A DNA stretch of 64,000 bases from positions 17,376,228 to 17,440,227 of the forward strand of contig CM034304.1 in NCBI GenBank assembly GCA_019925795.1, read 5' to 3'. The stretch's first letter is position 1. Each line of letters begins with the position of its first letter. A program made the position numbers and the translations under genes. Shown here one piece after another: positions 23,890-36,000 of the stretch. Source of the DNA: Dendrobium chrysotoxum (Eukaryota; Streptophyta; Magnoliopsida; Asparagales; Orchidaceae). The notes beneath the pieces are model-generated. The model saw only the letters and a program-made list of their open reading frames with translations. It did no database searches and was not told the DNA's origin.

Positions 23890-25215
23890 CCCGCATGTGC
23901 TCTGACCATCATACCAAAACTCTTAAATCTAGGACTGAGAATGCTGTGTGGGCTAAAATAAAAATAAACTCTAATTTGACTTTGCATAAATTCCCGTATG
24001 TGCTCTGACTGTCATACAAAAACTTATAAATCTATATTTGAGAATGCTGCACAGATTGAAAAAAAAACTTCAATTCAATTTTTCATTAAAACCCGCTTAT
24101 ACTCCAACCAATATATTAAAATTCTTGAATATAAGGTCACAGAATATTGCGCGGGCTCAAATTTAGATTTACTAAAAGATAATTAAAACTCTGTATGTGC
24201 TCTGACAAATACACTAAACACAAATGTAAAATCTAAAAATGCTATACGGGGATCTTATTTTCGAAAATGCCCCTAAATTTTGAAAGTAAATTATTTTTTA
24301 GCTAAATTTCAATTAAAATATGAAATCTCAAAATTTTATAAATCCTAATATATTTATTCAAGTAAAAGTTATTCAAAATTTAGAGCAAAAATTCAACTAT
24401 CCTCTACAAATGTTTATTAAGGATGCTCAATTTAGGAATAACTTCAGCTCACAAAGGGTAAATATCTTATTAAATATATCACTGCAATTCATTCTCAAAT
24501 GATTTATCACCAGCAGAGATGTGGCATGTGCCCTATAAAAGGGTGATTTTATCGTAAAATAGCATCACTATATCACTATTACAACCAAAGCCCGTATGTT
24601 CCAAAATGGTTAAAAGCTCCTTGAGTAATGAATAATATGATGCACTCGACAAGGCATAAAACTTTCTATTAGCTAAGATTGACTAAAATTTATTTTCATA
24701 AATAAACATATATCCCAACTCTATAAGGTACCCTTATACGAAGTAACCTGTGACTACTAACAAGGATCCTTCGATCAGGTTGGGTCAACTACCTCCTCTA
24801 ACTAAGTATATTAGGACCATGACAGCCTGGAATGACAAAAGCATGAGATCTTGATCAGGATCGTTATCATTCCCCAACCACTCGCTTTAAGTATATAAAT
24901 AATTAATTTCAAAATTCTAAAAAATTTTGCATGCTGTTATTATATGTTAGGTACTTTGTATCTACTTAATGGTTAGCCTTATTCAAAAGTTCTCTCTTAT
25001 TATCGAGAGGAACAATAATTAACCATAGGTACTTGCACCTATGAGAAACCTAGAACTAGATTGTAAAGTCCTCACAAAATGAGAATGAAATCTCTAGGTA
25101 GTACTTTATCTCAAACTCAAACTCAATCTATCTTCTGAAAATTTGACTCAGAATACCATTTAAACTCTCCTGAAGAGAAGAGGTTGAGGCCCAAATTTTT
25201 GGAGCCCACTGCCCC
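23890..25215 (+). repeat. Diverged direct repeat, copy 2, with a four-unit ~100 bp tandem array
   Basis: Units begin near 23890, 23993, 24092 and 24190 (cccgYatgtgctctgac...aatgctg). They are followed by the segment shared with copy 1: cttcagctcaca (24444), aaggatccttcgatcaggttgggt (24762) and aaatttttggagcccact (about 25193-25210). About 70-75% similar by eye to copy 1. The DNA between the two copies (22812-23889) has no recognisable coding domain. Confidence 0.6.
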
Positions 25216-28200
25216 TTAACTTATTATCTATTTTACCGTAGGCTACGCCTAGTGGTGGTTGCTAGTTATCTATCTTTTGTCTTGATACTTTTGATGAGAA
25301 TACTTGTAGTGTTGCAGTGGATTACTTCCATATTGGTGTTTGGGTTGGAAAGGGGTTTTTCAAAAAGTTAATTTTCTTTGGGAAGTTTTGGAATTGACTA
25401 TGAATTTTAATTATGAAATCGAACATCCCATCAGAAAGGTATACCACCTCAAGAGGTAGAAATAAGATTTTTAAATGAGGTTCATATTTAGAATTACAAA
25501 TTCTATCTCGAATATCATAGCAAAATTTATGAAAGAACTATATATGGCCCCTAAGGGTCAAAGTGAAGTTTGATCAAATATCTAGCTATGATAATCTAGA
25601 TGAATTATCATTAATTTTATATTCATCATTTTATCAACAAATGATATATCTTCCCAAAGGAAGAAAATATCATTCATTATCGATTGTTCGAACATGAAGA
25701 TAACGATTATTATTGATTTTGATCTTCCCAAAGAAGATTAATTTAAATTTTTGAAATTTTTTTTATTGAAAGTATACATAGGTTCTAAATCTCCTACCAG
25801 CGTAAGCTCCTGCAGTTAATTACATCATAGGAAAATTGGGGTCTCCTATGAGTACTCTCGATTAAAATAACGATAGAAATTCTGTTTAGAGATTTTCTAA
25901 GAGTGATACCAAAGGAGGTGAATCTAGAGTTTCAACAGGAATTGGATCAAATTTTGAACACTTATTTCTGGAGTCAATGGAGGAAAGGTAGGAGGCACTT
26001 TGAGATTTTAAAATAATTTAAAAGAGCCCCAGCCTAGTCTAAGTGTTGGACTTTAAATTTTAGATTAAGAGAGTTTTTAATTTGAATTGATAATTTTATT
26101 AGAATTTTATGATTATATTCTCGGAGGTTGGGGTCTTATGATTCATAATCTGCCCCGGATCCTAAATCTAAATTGGGCACTAGACAACAGTGAACCAAAC
26201 CTAGCTAATGCAATGCAAATCTGGACTTACCCCGGCCTGGATTGGGGAGCTAGCTAACCACCTAGTCAATTTAAAATTCATGAGTCCAATCATTTATGAA
26301 AGAATGATAGGAATGTTGTTGTTAAAGTTTTTGAGAATTGGGACTGATATCTAGAGTGGATCCTAATTAGTCCCTTGACTTATGTAGGGTGAAAATACTT
26401 AAAGAAAGTATAATTAAAATTTTAGACTCATTTAATTAGTTTCTAATGCAATACATGTTGATCAAATCGATTGAATGTATAAATTTATATGAAGCAGCTT
26501 TAAAAAGGCTTAAAAATAATTTTTATCCTAAAGATTATACAACATCCCCTTGATAGGATTGGACCCTAATAGGTCAGGTAACTTTTTAGAACCCACAGGC
26601 GAGGAGCTACTTAACAAGGAAGATAAGGTAAAATATACTTATGTTAACTCCTGGCGGACCCGAGCTTACTTCTTAGATTCATCATAATTTCTATGTTATC
26701 TTAAAATTTTTAATTAAATTTTGAGTAGAAATAGTTTTAATGTACTCTCACAAGCCTTCGCGTATCCAGGCTAAAATAATAATGGCATGTAAATTTTCAA
26801 AAAAACCAAGAAAAGTAAGCAACCCTAATCGCAATTAAATTAAATCAAATACATCAACAAATCAAATTAATTAAATAAATATTCATAGGCAAATTGTCTG
26901 TTTATTACAACCCAAAATTTACAGAAATTAAAAGTGGTTGGGCACCACTAACCACAAACCTGAATTCTAATCATAGGATCAACACAAGTTGACTTTGAGT
27001 GAGGTACTCTTTATCTTCAACTCCTCATCCTCCTCTTCTTTGGGCTCCTTGGATTCATCATATCTGGATACCCAAATGAAAAAGAAAACTCTTCCCCCAA
27101 AAGGGATGTTATTCTTTTCATTTTGGATAGTGAAATGATCGAAATTTGGGCTTCCAAATAGAAAAGGATTCTCCCCTGAGGGATGTCCTTTCCTCTTTGG
27201 AATCCAATTTTAGATACATGTATCCCGACTCAAATGTCTACCTTTCACAACTCTTAACTTTAAACAAATTACATCAAAATTAAAAAGAAAAAAATATAGA
27301 CTCTCATGTCAAGTTATCCAAAATATTTGAAAATAAAATACATCCCAAACAATTTATATATGTGTAGTAAAAGAAAATCATACTTGGCCATGTCCCTATT
27401 TATTTGGGGGCTAAGAAGTAGATGCACCTGTAGCAGTTATAATAATTATTAATTTAGCCCCCTTTTATTGCCCTGTACGAGTATGGCCACATGCAGAAAA
27501 CTCAGTGAGCAACCAGATCATCCCTAACCTAAGGGTAAATTATTCCCCATCACATCAATTCAAAGATTGCAGTTAAAGTAAATAAATACTCACATCAATC
27601 AATTTTCAATCACATCATGTAATAAAAACTCAAAAAACCCGATACATAGTAGTAAAAAGTAACCACTAGCCTAGCCTAGACTAGACTTGGTTGTCCTAGC
27701 AAACCATATAAAGTGTGTGTAAAAGGCTGTATGGCTGGGATAAATCCTAAGCTGAGTAGTTTGTTAAAGTTATCTAGTATTTATGTTTGTTGAAGTCTAA
27801 AAGGAAAAAATTAGCTTGAGTTTAAATATTAATGTATTAAGGTTTATCTTAAAATGCATTTTAAAGATTGATTGATCAAGTGGATTTAATTGGTTAGAGA
27901 TTAAAGAATTGATGAATTTTAATTAATTTGATTGGTTACTAATTTTAAGGATTAAATTAATTTAAATTTTCCACCAACTGGTTCGTGATATTATCACAGT
28001 GGGTTCGAGGAACCAGGCTTCCTTAAAACACTTAGCCCCGCAGCTCAAGGTAGTCCAGCCTATAAACTAGGTTGGTGCTGTGGAGTTAAGGATTTTAATT
28101 TAGTTAAGTAATTAAGAGTCATTTAATTTGAAGGTTTTACACTCCATTGAATTCGTTTGTGGTGTTGTTACAGTGGGCTCGAGGAAGTAGACCTCCTTAG

Positions 28201-29461
28201 GACACTTAGCCCTACAGCTCAAGGTAGTCCATCCTAAAAATTTTATCTTAGGAGCACTTGTTTTGTATTAAAGTGTTGGTTAACTGATTTTATTAATTAA
28301 GTTATAGTTTTTTTGGAATTTTAACCTATTACTATTTTTTTAGAACTATCAAAATTATTTAAATACATTAATTAAAGGGTCAAAAGATAACTTTTAAAAT
28401 TAAAGTGATTTCTTGAATTCAAGTATTTTTTCTAAATACTAGATTTTAATTGGAGTAATTAGACTCTAAGTTTGTTTAATTTAAAATTTTCTACATTAAT
28501 TTATGAATTCTTGAAGTTTTGGCCTAATTTTGAACTATGGTTGACCGAAGAGTTAACTTTTTAAATTAAATTTTTGAGGTTTGATATTTTAAAAAAATAA
28601 TAAATTTTAATTAGAGCTAAATGGTTTTGAGTTTGATTAAATTAGATTTTTCTAGAATTATTGGTGATTTTTCAAAGTTTGGATATTTTTGGATTTTTTT
28701 AAATTGCTTAATTAAGGAGATTTTTAGATTTTGATTCAAATCTGTCCCAAACCTCTTGGAATCACCCTCAAAGGTCAAGAATGACCTAAGGGGATGCTTC
28801 CAAGTATTTAGGGATTTTTTTGAAATTTTTAATATTTTTAATTAATTGTTAATTTTCTTTAAAAATTAAATTAATGCTAAATTAGGAGTTTGATCATGGA
28901 GCTTTTATTTTTTATGGATTAAGAGTTCAATTATGAGAAATTGAGGTCCTTATATGAATTTTTAGGATTTAATATGAATTAATTATGAATTAATTAAGGC
29001 TTTAGGTAAAATATAAAGAGAAATTTTGGGGTTCCTAGTAGGTGAACCAAATGGATTCCATTTCCAGTAAAAATTGGACCATGATAGCACCTGATCTCAA
29101 TGTCTATTCCCCCTAACTTTGGGCCCATGTGGAGCTCTCTAAGGTAGTTAACCAAACCACCCAAGGCAACCTCTAGGTTACCTTCAAAAATTCCTATGTC
29201 ACTATCTTAGGCTTGAATGGGGATGAAATTAGTGGCTCTAAACTCCCTAGACTAAGCATAATCCCCACACAAACACTCAAACCCTAGATCTCAATGGATA
29301 GGTGAATGTATTGATTTGAAAATAAGGGTCAAATCATGCCCAAATGAACTTGAAATAGCCCTTAATCATATCAAACATGGAAGAAAACTTTTGGACATGT
29401 CAAGGACATGCCCAAAATTAATCCTCCAAAATTTCAATCCCTAATGAGTGGTCCTAATGCC
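25216..29461. other. Repeat-derived DNA left of Sirevirus copy 1, no gene seen
   Basis: AT-rich, with no recognisable protein domain in any frame. It contains a tandem duplication (next entry) and a short repeated, slightly GC-richer stretch at 27070-27240. The plain sequence resumes right of the Sirevirus at 39402, so this was one continuous stretch before that insertion. Confidence 0.4.
27971..28260 (+). repeat. Tandem duplication, unit about 172 bp
   Basis: Copy 1 (27971-28142) and copy 2 (28143-28260, partial) share cacagtggg(t/c)tcgagga, cttagccc and cagctcaaggtagtcca at an offset of about 170-174 bp. Confidence 0.8.
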
Positions 29462-29718
29462 ATAATTGTTACAAATCTGGTTTTGATGATGACAAACATG
29501 TTTCCAGTGTGTTTTGCTTGGCTAATCTATTTCAGGCACAAAAGACCGTGAGCCACTCAAGCCAACTCAAGATCGGGTCCAAGTGTATCAAATGTATGAT
29601 TTTTCTTTTTATTGAGTCAATTGTAATGTAACTGATTCCCTAGCTGAGTAACCTTGCACACACACACTCAGGGAGAGAGATTGAGTGAGTTAGAGTTTCT
29701 GTTAAAAATTTTGTTCAG

Positions 29719-30392
29719 ATCGTCCTGGACGATCTCCACATCCTCCTGGACGATCCAGTTAAAACAGAAACCCTAATTAGGGCGACTAAGTTAAGAGGGT
29801 CTAATTGAGCCGATTCTCCTGGACGATCTCCGGATCGTACGGGACGATATGCCCAAATCAGAAATTCTCAGCCGCCAGATCAAGTTAGGCAAGTTCTTAT
29901 TTTTAGATACTTGGTCTGATCGTCCCGGACGATACGTGTATCGTCCCAGACGATCCAGTACAATCATGCCTAATTTAATCTGGTAATTAAGGAAAGCAAT
30001 TTATTTTTGGTTGATACGATCATATCGTCCTGGACGATTGCAGGATCGTCCCGGACGATCTTGATCGTCTAGTGCATTTAAGCTGTACGTCCAGAACTAT
30101 GTACAGGACGATTTGGGGCCTTTTTGAACTAATCGTACAGGACGATGACCCCATCGTCCTGGACGATCAAGTCATTTTTTGGTCGTCCAGCACAGATTTC
30201 TCTGGACGACCCGAACTGTCTTCTGGATGATTTCCCTCAATTTGCACTAATCGTCCCGGACGATCGCAGGATCGTACGGGACGATATGAACAACTTTTTC
30301 TACTGATCGTCCAGAAGAGCCTAATCGTCCAGGCTGAAACAGCTGAATTTGAACTGATCGTACAGGACGATCTACCGATCGTCCTGGACGAT
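29719..30392 (+). promoter_or_regulatory. Array of seven paired 15 bp palindromes in the LTR
   Basis: Each palindrome follows ATCGTCCNGGACGAT (variants ATCGTACNGGACGAT). Pairs start at 29719/29740, 29813/29834, 29919/29940, 30024/30045, 30132/30153, 30250/30271 and 30357/30378. Every pair has exactly 6 nt between the two palindromes, although the 6 nt differ (ctccac, ctccgg, acgtgt, tgcagg, gacccc, cgcagg, ctaccg). Pairs follow each other at 94-118 bp, mostly 105-108. Extra single half-sites lie between pairs. Palindromes in the cis-regulatory part of Sirevirus LTRs are known from maize; a role in transcription or DNA methylation control is inferred. Confidence 0.9.
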
Positions 30393-30667
30393 CTTGGCCG
30401 ACCAGTTGAGATTTAGGGCAAATTTTAAGCCCTCCTTTAAAAGAACTTTTTCCAATTTTTGGAAAAATCTTTTGCTGCCTTCCTTCCCTGAGAAACCCTA
30501 GAGAGAGAGAGAGAGAGTTGGGAGAGAGAGAGAAGATCTTGTGAGGGGGAGTTAGTGAGGGATTCACTAAGGTTGCTCCAAGCACGGATCAGAGTCATCT
30601 TCTCCGCTCGTCATCTTTCGTCTAGTCGGTGTTCGTCGTGGGAGGATCGTTCGCAAGAAGATCCGGG

Positions 30668-30789
30668 GTTCTCTGCCCGCTTCAGGTGGAAGCAAAAGGA
30701 GTTCGTAGGTTCTCTACCTGCTTCAGGAGGAAGCGAAAGGAGTTCGAATGTTCTCTGCCTGCTTCAGGAGGAAGCGAAAGGAGGTCGGG
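30668..30789 (+). repeat. 41 bp tandem repeat, three units, in 5' LTR
   Basis: Units of gttctctgcctgcttcagg-type sequence at 30668, 30709 and 30750. The 3' LTR has four units (38852-39015). Open frames through it (GGSERSS-like) are by-products of the repeat. Confidence 0.93.
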
Positions 30790-31174
30790 TTCTCTGCTGC
30801 ACCGTGTGGTGAAAAGGAGATTTTTGTACAGGCTTCTCCGCCTTGTTGTGGGAGCAAAAGGAGAGACACTTCTGTTTAGTGCAATACCCGGAGGGGAGGC
30901 TCCGGGGAGTGGACGTAGGTCAAGTTGACCGAACCACTATAAAATCTGGTTTACTTTTCTGATTCAATTTTGCACTTTAATTTTTTCTGATATTAACTGC
31001 TTGGGTTTATATCTGTGGTTGATCTTTTTATCATTGTTTTAATTCGTTTCCGCTGCACGTTATAAAAAGATTTTCATAGTTATTGTGAAATTTTTAAATA
31101 ACCAATTCACCCCCCCTCTTGGTTAGCCTCGGGACTAGTTCACTAGGGCTTAACATCCCTATCGAACTTTCAAG

Positions 31175-31186
31175 TGGTATCAGAGA
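31175..31186 (+). other. Primer-binding site (tRNA-Met type)
   Basis: TGGTATCAGAGA two bases after the LTR end, matching the 3' end complement of plant initiator Met tRNA used by many plant LTR elements. Confidence 0.85.
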
Positions 31187-31227
31187 GGGATTCAAAATTT
31201 AGGTTTAAAAACTTTTGAATTTGATCC

Positions 31228-33039
31228 ATGGCTAACTGTAATAATCGTAATACTGCTGAAGAATATTCTATTACAAGACCACCGTTGTTTGATAATATTC
31301 CTTTTGATTTTTGGAAAACACGCATGTCTACTTTTCTACTGTCTATTGATTATCGCATGTGGATGTTAGTTAAGGACGGATACGAACCACCTTTTAGACT
31401 GATTAATAATGTGAAAACTGAACTGCCATTTACTGGTTGGACGTTTGATGATCGTGATTTAGCACAGTTAAATGCAAAATGCTTGAACTGTTTCTTTTGT
31501 GCTTTAAAATCTGAAGACTATATGCGTGTTTCTACTTGTACAACAGGAAAGGAAATCTGGGATAGATTATGCATAACATACGAAGGTACAACTGAAGTCA
31601 AACAGTCTAGGTTAAACATCTTATTACATGATTACAAACTTTTTCGCATGAAACCTAGTGAGACTATTTCAGAAATGTACACAAGGTTCACTCAGATTGT
31701 TACCTCTTTGCATGTTCTAGGTAGAGAACTTACTAACTACGAAAGAGTAAACAAAATTCTAAGATGTTTGCCTGCTTCTTATGATGCTAAGATTACTGCT
31801 ATTACTGAATCTAAAGATTTAAACACTTACTCTATTGACAGCTTACTTGGATCACTTATTGCTTACGAGCAAGGGGTGAACCAAAGGCAACTTGATGCAG
31901 GTGAACGCAAGAAAGAGAAGACAGTGGCACTAAAGGCCCAGGATTCAGATGCTAGCACTTCCGGGTCTGATAGCGATGATGTTACCTTAATCACAAGACA
32001 ATTCAAAAGCTTTCTAAGGAAGAAACATAAGAACTATCAGAAGTGGAACAAGGGTAAGTCCAATAAAATTTTTAAGAGTTCATCTGAATCTGTTTGTTTT
32101 GAATGCAGGAAGCCTGGACACATAAAGGCTGAATGTCCTACACTTAAAGCTCACCCAAGCAAGGAGAAGGGTGAGGAGAAACCAAAGTTCAGAAAGGATA
32201 AGAAGCGGATTCAGAAGGTGTTCTGGGCAGACTCTGCATCTGACTCTTCTGAGACTGAAGGTGAAGAGGAGGAAACAAACTTGTGTCTTATGGCTGATGA
32301 TCACCCTGGTCAGTCGGATCAGGAAGAGGTATGTGAGCTTACCTACGATCAATTATTTGAAGTTTCTGAAAGAATTCATACATCGTATAGGAAGCTTAAG
32401 AAAACTCATGCTAGTTTGAAATTAGATTACTTAACTTTGCAAAAAGAGCATGATTCTGTAGTTAAAGATCATTCCACACTTAATTCAAATCACATGTCTT
32501 TGCTTGATGAATTCGATGAGGTGAATAAAAAATATTCTGATTTAGTTTCTGAGCATGATTCATTGAAAACTACGCATGTGGGCTTAGAAAGAGCTTTTAA
32601 AGAATTAGATACAATGGCATGTGAAGTAGAAAGTAGCAAAGGAACCTTGAAATTTGAAATTGTAAGTTTAAAGAAAGAAAATGAGTTTTTGAAAGTAAAG
32701 ATCAGTGCTTTTGAAAAGAACAAAACACCGCCTGCTTTTGAACAGTTTTATGCACCGCCACCTTTTGAAAAATCTGTTGCAAGTTCTTCCAAGCATGTTT
32801 CATATACATCTAGGAAGAGGCATTATCATCCACATAGATTAGTTAACCCTTTTCCTGGTGTTAGATGTTTTTCAAGTGGCATGTTAGGATATATTTCTCA
32901 CACCTGCACTGTTCACCGTAGTACACATTGGGTGTGGAAACCCAAACTGCCTGTTTCACAGCACAGCACGCATGCATTGCATTCTTCTTTTCATAAGAAG
33001 GAACCCAAACCTGTTTGGGTTCCTAAGACTGACGTTTGA
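31228..33039 (+). CDS. gag: Sirevirus gag polyprotein
   Basis: Forms the virus-like particle of the retrotransposon in the cytoplasm. The 603-residue open frame starts at ATG 31228, 56 bases after the LTR. It has an N-terminal copia-type gag domain (FDFWKTRMSTFLLS, residues 27-40; then to about residue 215), an acidic/basic linker, a CCHC zinc knuckle CFECRKPGHIKAEC (residues 290-303) and a long coiled coil (about residues 375-500, with repeated KLDYLTLQKEH-like heptads). The C-terminal 70 residues are basic and proline-rich. It ends at TGA 33037; pol continues in another frame. I see no internal damage, so this gag could still be made and act in trans. Confidence 0.92.
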   Translation: MANCNNRNTAEEYSITRPPLFDNIPFDFWKTRMSTFLLSIDYRMWMLVKDGYEPPFRLINNVKTELPFTGWTFDDRDLAQLNAKCLNCFFCALKSEDYMRVSTCTTGKEIWDRLCITYEGTTEVKQSRLNILLHDYKLFRMKPSETISEMYTRFTQIVTSLHVLGRELTNYERVNKILRCLPASYDAKITAITESKDLNTYSIDSLLGSLIAYEQGVNQRQLDAGERKKEKTVALKAQDSDASTSGSDSDDVTLITRQFKSFLRKKHKNYQKWNKGKSNKIFKSSSESVCFECRKPGHIKAECPTLKAHPSKEKGEEKPKFRKDKKRIQKVFWADSASDSSETEGEEEETNLCLMADDHPGQSDQEEVCELTYDQLFEVSERIHTSYRKLKKTHASLKLDYLTLQKEHDSVVKDHSTLNSNHMSLLDEFDEVNKKYSDLVSEHDSLKTTHVGLERAFKELDTMACEVESSKGTLKFEIVSLKKENEFLKVKISAFEKNKTPPAFEQFYAPPPFEKSVASSSKHVSYTSRKRHYHPHRLVNPFPGVRCFSSGMLGYISHTCTVHRSTHWVWKPKLPVSQHSTHALHSSFHKKEPKPVWVPKTDV

Positions 33040-33080
33040 TACTTTTGTAGGAGTGCTCTCACACAAGACCTCGTGAGAGC

Positions 33081-36000
33081 ATGTGGTACCTGGACAGAGG
33101 ATGTTCTAGACATATGACTGGAGATGCAAATCAGTTCATTTCGCTGGAGGCCAGAGCTGGAGGCAAGGTTACACTTGGAGATAACACCACCAGGAAGGTG
33201 GTAGGCACAGGTATAATTGGTGATTCAAAGAACTTTATGATTGATAATGTTTTGCTTGTAGATGGACTGAAACACAACCTGCTGAGCATCAGTCAACTCT
33301 GTGACAAGGGATACAGCATCAAATTCCTGCCCACTGGCTGTATTTTAAGCTTAAATGATGAAGTTGTTTTGCAGGGGCAAAGGATCAACAACGTCTACAA
33401 GCTGGATGTAAGTAGCATTAAATCTGATAATTCAATTTGCTTAAAAACTGCTGCTGATGAGTCTTGGTTATGGCATAGGAGATTGTGTCATGCCAGTATG
33501 AAAACCCTTAGGAGAGTCACCCAAAAGGATTTAGTTAGAGGTGTGCCCAAGCTTAAGTTCACTAAGGATCACCTGTGTGATGCCTATCAGTTGGGCAAGC
33601 AAGTCCAGTCCTCTTTTCACTCTGTTAAGGACATTAGCACCTCTAGACCTTTAGAAGTTCTTCACATGGACCTCTTTGGACCCATTAGCACTGCCAGCTT
33701 AGGGGGGAGAGTCTATGGTTTTGTGATTGTAGATGATTATTCGAGGTTCACTTGGGTTAAGTTTTTGTCACATAAATCTGAGTCATTTGATGAGTTTAGA
33801 TCCTTCTCTACTTGGATTCAGAAGAAGTTAGGATGTGAGATTATTACCATCCATAGTGATCACGGAGGGGAGTTTGAAAATGAAAGATTTGGAAGTTTTT
33901 GTGAGGATCATGGGATTAGTCATAATTTTTCAGCTCCTAGGACCCCTCAGCAGAACGGGGTAGCTGAAAGGAAGAACAGGACCTTAGTGGAAGCCGCTAG
34001 AGCCATGCTTGCCGAGTATTCACTTCCAAAATACTTTTGGGCTGAAGCGGTGAACACTGCATGTTATGTGCTGAATAGGGTGAATGTGAGAGTCAAACTG
34101 AGCAAGACACCTTATGAGATCATTAAGGGTAGAACTCCAAATCTGTCCCACCTCTATGTCTTCGGCTGTAAGGTTTTCATTCTGAACAATGGGAAGTCAC
34201 CCTTAGGAAAATTTGACCCCAAATCTGATGAAGGAGTGTTCTTAGGATATTCAAGTGTGGGGAAATCTTTTAGGGTGTTCAATAGGAGGACTTTGGTGGT
34301 GGAAGAAAAAACCCATGTAGTGTTTGATGAATCTGATCCTAAGGAGTCTAGATCTGAAGTAGAAGATGAAGAGATTATTGAGGTTACCCAAGGAGTTGGA
34401 AATACAAATTTGGAGGAAAGGGTAGAACCTCAAACAGATTTGCCTAGAGATTGGAGATATTCTTCGAGTCATCCTAAAGAACTGATCTTAGGAGACCCTT
34501 CTGAAGGTGTTAGGACTAGGCATGGACTTAGGAAGGAAGTAAACCATTCTGCCTTTATCTCAATGACTGAACCCACCAACATCAATCAAGCCCTGTCGGA
34601 TGAATTTTGGATTTTAGCTATGCAGGAAGAATTGAATCAATTTGTGAGGAATGATGTTTGGGAGTTAGTAGAAAGACCTAAAAATCAAAGTATTGTGGGA
34701 ACCAAGTGGGTCTTTAAGAATAAGATGAATGATTCTGGTGTGGTGGTGAGAAATAAGGCAAGATTGGTGGCTAAGGGGTATAATCAGATAGAAGGGATTG
34801 ATTTTGAGGAGACTTTTGCCCCTGTAGCTAGATTGGAAGTCATTAGAGTGCTACTAGCCTTTGCCTGTTATAAGGGATTTAAGCTATTTTAAATGGATGT
34901 TAAGAGTGCCTTTTTAAATGGGATAATTAAAGAAGATGTTTTTGTAGAACAACCCCCAGGTTTTGAGAGTTCCTAATATCCAAGTCATGTCTATAAATTA
35001 AAAAAGGCTTTATATGGATTGAAACATGCACCCAGAGCTTGGTATGAGAGGCTTAGCACATTCCTGTTAGAAAGAGAGTTTATTAAGGGGAGCGTAGACA
35101 CCACCCTTTTTCTGAGGAGATTAGGGGATGACTTACTCATTATCCAGATCTATGTTGATGATATAATTTTTGGATCTTCTGATAAATATTTATGTGAAGA
35201 GTTTTCTAAAACGTTGAGTAAGTTGTTTGAGATGAGTATGATGGGAGAATTGTCCTACTTTTTAGGGTTTAGCATAAGGCAAACGGATGATGGAACCTTT
35301 CTCAATCAATCAAAATACACTAAGGACATTTTGAAGAAATATGAAATGGACAAAGCCAAGCCAATCAATACTCCCATGCCCTCCTCAGTTCAGTTAGATA
35401 AGGATTTAAATGGAAAATCTGTTGATCAGAAGAAGTATAGAGGGATAATAGGTTCACTGCTTTACCTGACTGCTAGCCGACCTGATATCATGTTTAGTGT
35501 CTGTCTTTGTGCTAGGTTTCAGGCTGATCCTAAAGAGTCCCACCTGACTGCTGTTAAGAGAATTCTTAGATATCTTTTAGGAACTCCAAACCTAGGAATT
35601 TGGTACCCTAGGCACAACACCTCTTTTGAGATCATTGGATATTCTGATTCTGACTTTGCGGGGTGTAGGGTGGATAGGAAGAGTACTTCTGGGACTTGTC
35701 AATTTATAGGACAGTCGTTAGTCTCCTGGTCCAGTAGAAAACAGAACTCAGTTGCACTTTTTGCTGCTGAAGCTGAGTACATTGCCTTAGGGAGTTGTGT
35801 GGCCCAAGTTCTTTGGTTGAAGCAGCAAGTCTTGGATTTAGGAGTACCTGTTGGCACAATCTCTGTTCTGTGTGATAATACTAGTGCCATCTGTATCTCT
35901 AAGAATCCAATCCAACATTCTAGGACCAAACACATTGACATTAGGCATCACTTCATTAGGGACCATGTTACAAAAGGGGACATTGAGCTACACCACGTAG

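Larger units (their letters stand above)
29467..31172 (+). repeat. 5' LTR of Sirevirus copy 1
   Basis: 1,706 bp, TGTTACAAATC...GAACTTTCA. It contains the paired-palindrome array (29719-30392), a (GA)n run near 30505-30535, three 41 bp tandem units (30668-30789), and the start of transcribed material somewhere near the GA-rich region. I did not find a clear TATA box position. Confidence 0.95.

Noticed and set aside
29719..30392. CRISPR-like appearance of regularly spaced palindromes
   Set aside because: The repeats are only 15 bp with 6-nt spacers, there are no cas genes, and they lie inside a retrotransposon LTR in plant DNA.
30555..30928. Open frames in the LTR encoding GGSERSS-like repeats (also 38739-39104 and, in copy 2, 62028-62406)
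   Set aside because: They are frames through the 41 bp tandem repeat of the LTR, present in more than one frame, with no domain.
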